From an uncultured Eubacteriales bacterium (GTDB taxonomy: Bacteria; Bacillota; Clostridia; Lachnospirales; Lachnospiraceae), in contig CACYBV010000046.1 in assembly GCA_902772745.1 (NCBI GenBank), forward strand, positions 1 to 14,079: a stretch of DNA of 14,079 nt. The letters run 5' to 3'. The position numbers and the translations under genes are program-made. Each line of letters begins with the position of its first letter. The first letter of the stretch is position 1. A model generated the notes under the pieces. The model saw only the letters and a program-made list of their open reading frames with translations, made no database searches and had not been told where the DNA came from. Positions 13,551 through 14,079 of the stretch are shown here, in pieces.

Positions 13551-13589
13551 GAAAATACCGGGATTCTCTGATACAATCCCGGTATTTTC
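13551..13589. terminator. Bidirectional terminator between convergent genes
   Basis: A perfect 15-bp stem pairs GAAAATACCGGGATT (13551-13565) with AATCCCGGTATTTTC (13575-13589) around a 9-base loop. The stem carries A-run and T-run ends, so it can terminate both the plus-strand operon ending at 13542 and the minus-strand esterase ending at 13690. Confidence 0.85.
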
Positions 13590-13689
13590 AGCTGCCTGAT
13601 ACACAGGCGGCTTTTATGCGAATCGCACATGAATCAGGGAGAATCGCAAGGCCGCATTCCTTTTCAGCATTCGGCGCTGTTCCTGCTTA

Positions 13690-14079
13690 TCACATCGGAA
13701 TGACGGACGAGGGAAGCGAAACCGGAAGCCAGGCGAGGAAAATCCGAAGCCATTTATCCCAGTATTCCCAGATGTGCTCGCCGTAGGGCTCCTCATAATA
13801 ACAGTAGCGGAAAGGATCGCCCGGAAGAGCACGGAAGAAATCGCGCATATGCTGCGCCATCGCGAGGTTCCGGTCGAAGCTTCCGCAGGTATGGAAGAGC
13901 GCGGGCAGCGGTCCGCCGCGTTGAAGCGCTTTTTTAGCAAGCCAGTAGAGATCCTCGGGCGTGTCCCGGGGGTCTCCTTCTTTTCCGATGCCCCAGCACA
14001 GAAGATGCCGGGCGTCGGTAATGCTCGCGGGGAATTCCTCGTTTTTATTCCGGGCGTGGAAGCCGATCGGCCGGATATA
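13690..14079 (-). CDS. C-terminal part of an EstA/FrmB-type esterase (5' end outside window)
   Basis: The last 129 residues of an alpha/beta-hydrolase of the esterase D / S-formylglutathione hydrolase / tributyrin esterase (EstA) group. The segment LFHTCGSFDRNLAMAQHMRDF gives the acid position in the CG-x-x-D loop. YEEPYGEHIWEYWDKWL carries the catalytic His in the family's G-x-H-x-W-x-x-W-D pattern. This ends a few residues before a predicted short tail and a TGA at 13690-13692. The nucleophile Ser would lie upstream, beyond 14079, so activity cannot be judged. The reading frame is open to the window edge in the minus direction. It is convergent with the operon and shares its terminator. The natural substrate is unknown; relatives cleave short-chain or acetyl/feruloyl-type esters. 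Confidence 0.87.
   Translation of the reverse strand, partial: YIRPIGFHARNKNEEFPASITDARHLLCWGIGKEGDPRDTPEDLYWLAKKALQRGGPLPALFHTCGSFDRNLAMAQHMRDFFRALPGDPFRYCYYEEPYGEHIWEYWDKWLRIFLAWLPVSLPSSVIPM

Noticed and set aside
1..14079. tRNA, rRNA, CRISPR, IS or prophage features
   Set aside because: No cloverleaf-like, spaced-repeat, transposase or terminal-repeat signals were found on reading either strand.

Overview
The window looks like chromosomal DNA of an anaerobic Clostridia-type Bacillota, probably gut- or rumen-associated. This rests on strong AGGAGG-type ribosome sites, TTG starts, clostridial-style lipoprotein and BcrA-type ABC genes, and ETF and corrinoid methyltransferase modules typical of anaerobic C1 metabolism. 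No rRNA, tRNA, IS element, phage gene or CRISPR array is visible. A lower taxonomic assignment is not supported.

Layout. Bases 1-3324 are read on the minus strand: a partial FucO-type iron alcohol dehydrogenase, a cytosolic alpha/beta-hydrolase, an Lgt-like prolipoprotein diacylglyceryl transferase and a small lipoprotein. Bases 3606-5353 hold a plus-strand two-gene ABC exporter (BcrA-type ATPase plus ABC-2 permease) closed by a strong terminator. Bases 5431-13589 form one long plus-strand unit with a near-consensus promoter at its head and a strong stem-loop at its end, and no convincing internal terminator. It encodes EtfB; an EtfA fused in frame to a methylenetetrahydrofolate reductase (MTHFR) domain; a homocysteine S-methyltransferase domain protein; a Cys-rich DUF2284 protein; a pterin (methyl-THF) methyltransferase; a corrinoid protein; a UroD-family methyltransferase; and a YcaQ-like DNA glycosylase-family protein. 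The window ends with the C-terminus of a minus-strand esterase.

How the parts may work together. The UroD-family enzyme (MtvB type), corrinoid protein (MtvC type) and pterin methyltransferase (MtvA type) together look like an anaerobic O-demethylase: methyl from an unknown donor goes to cob(I)amide and then to tetrahydrofolate. The methyl-THF could be oxidised to methylene-THF, or formed in the reverse direction, by the MTHFR domain. That domain is covalently tied to an ETF whose EtfB carries motifs of the electron-bifurcating class. The stand-alone homocysteine methyltransferase could instead draw the methyl group into methionine; with the pterin and corrinoid proteins it is a methionine synthase (MetH) taken apart into single-domain genes. 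The EtfA-MTHFR fusion is the most unusual item: it suggests a directly ETF-coupled, possibly bifurcating or confurcating, methylene-THF reductase. No MetV partner and no corrinoid reactivation (RamA/RACE-type) gene is seen in the window.
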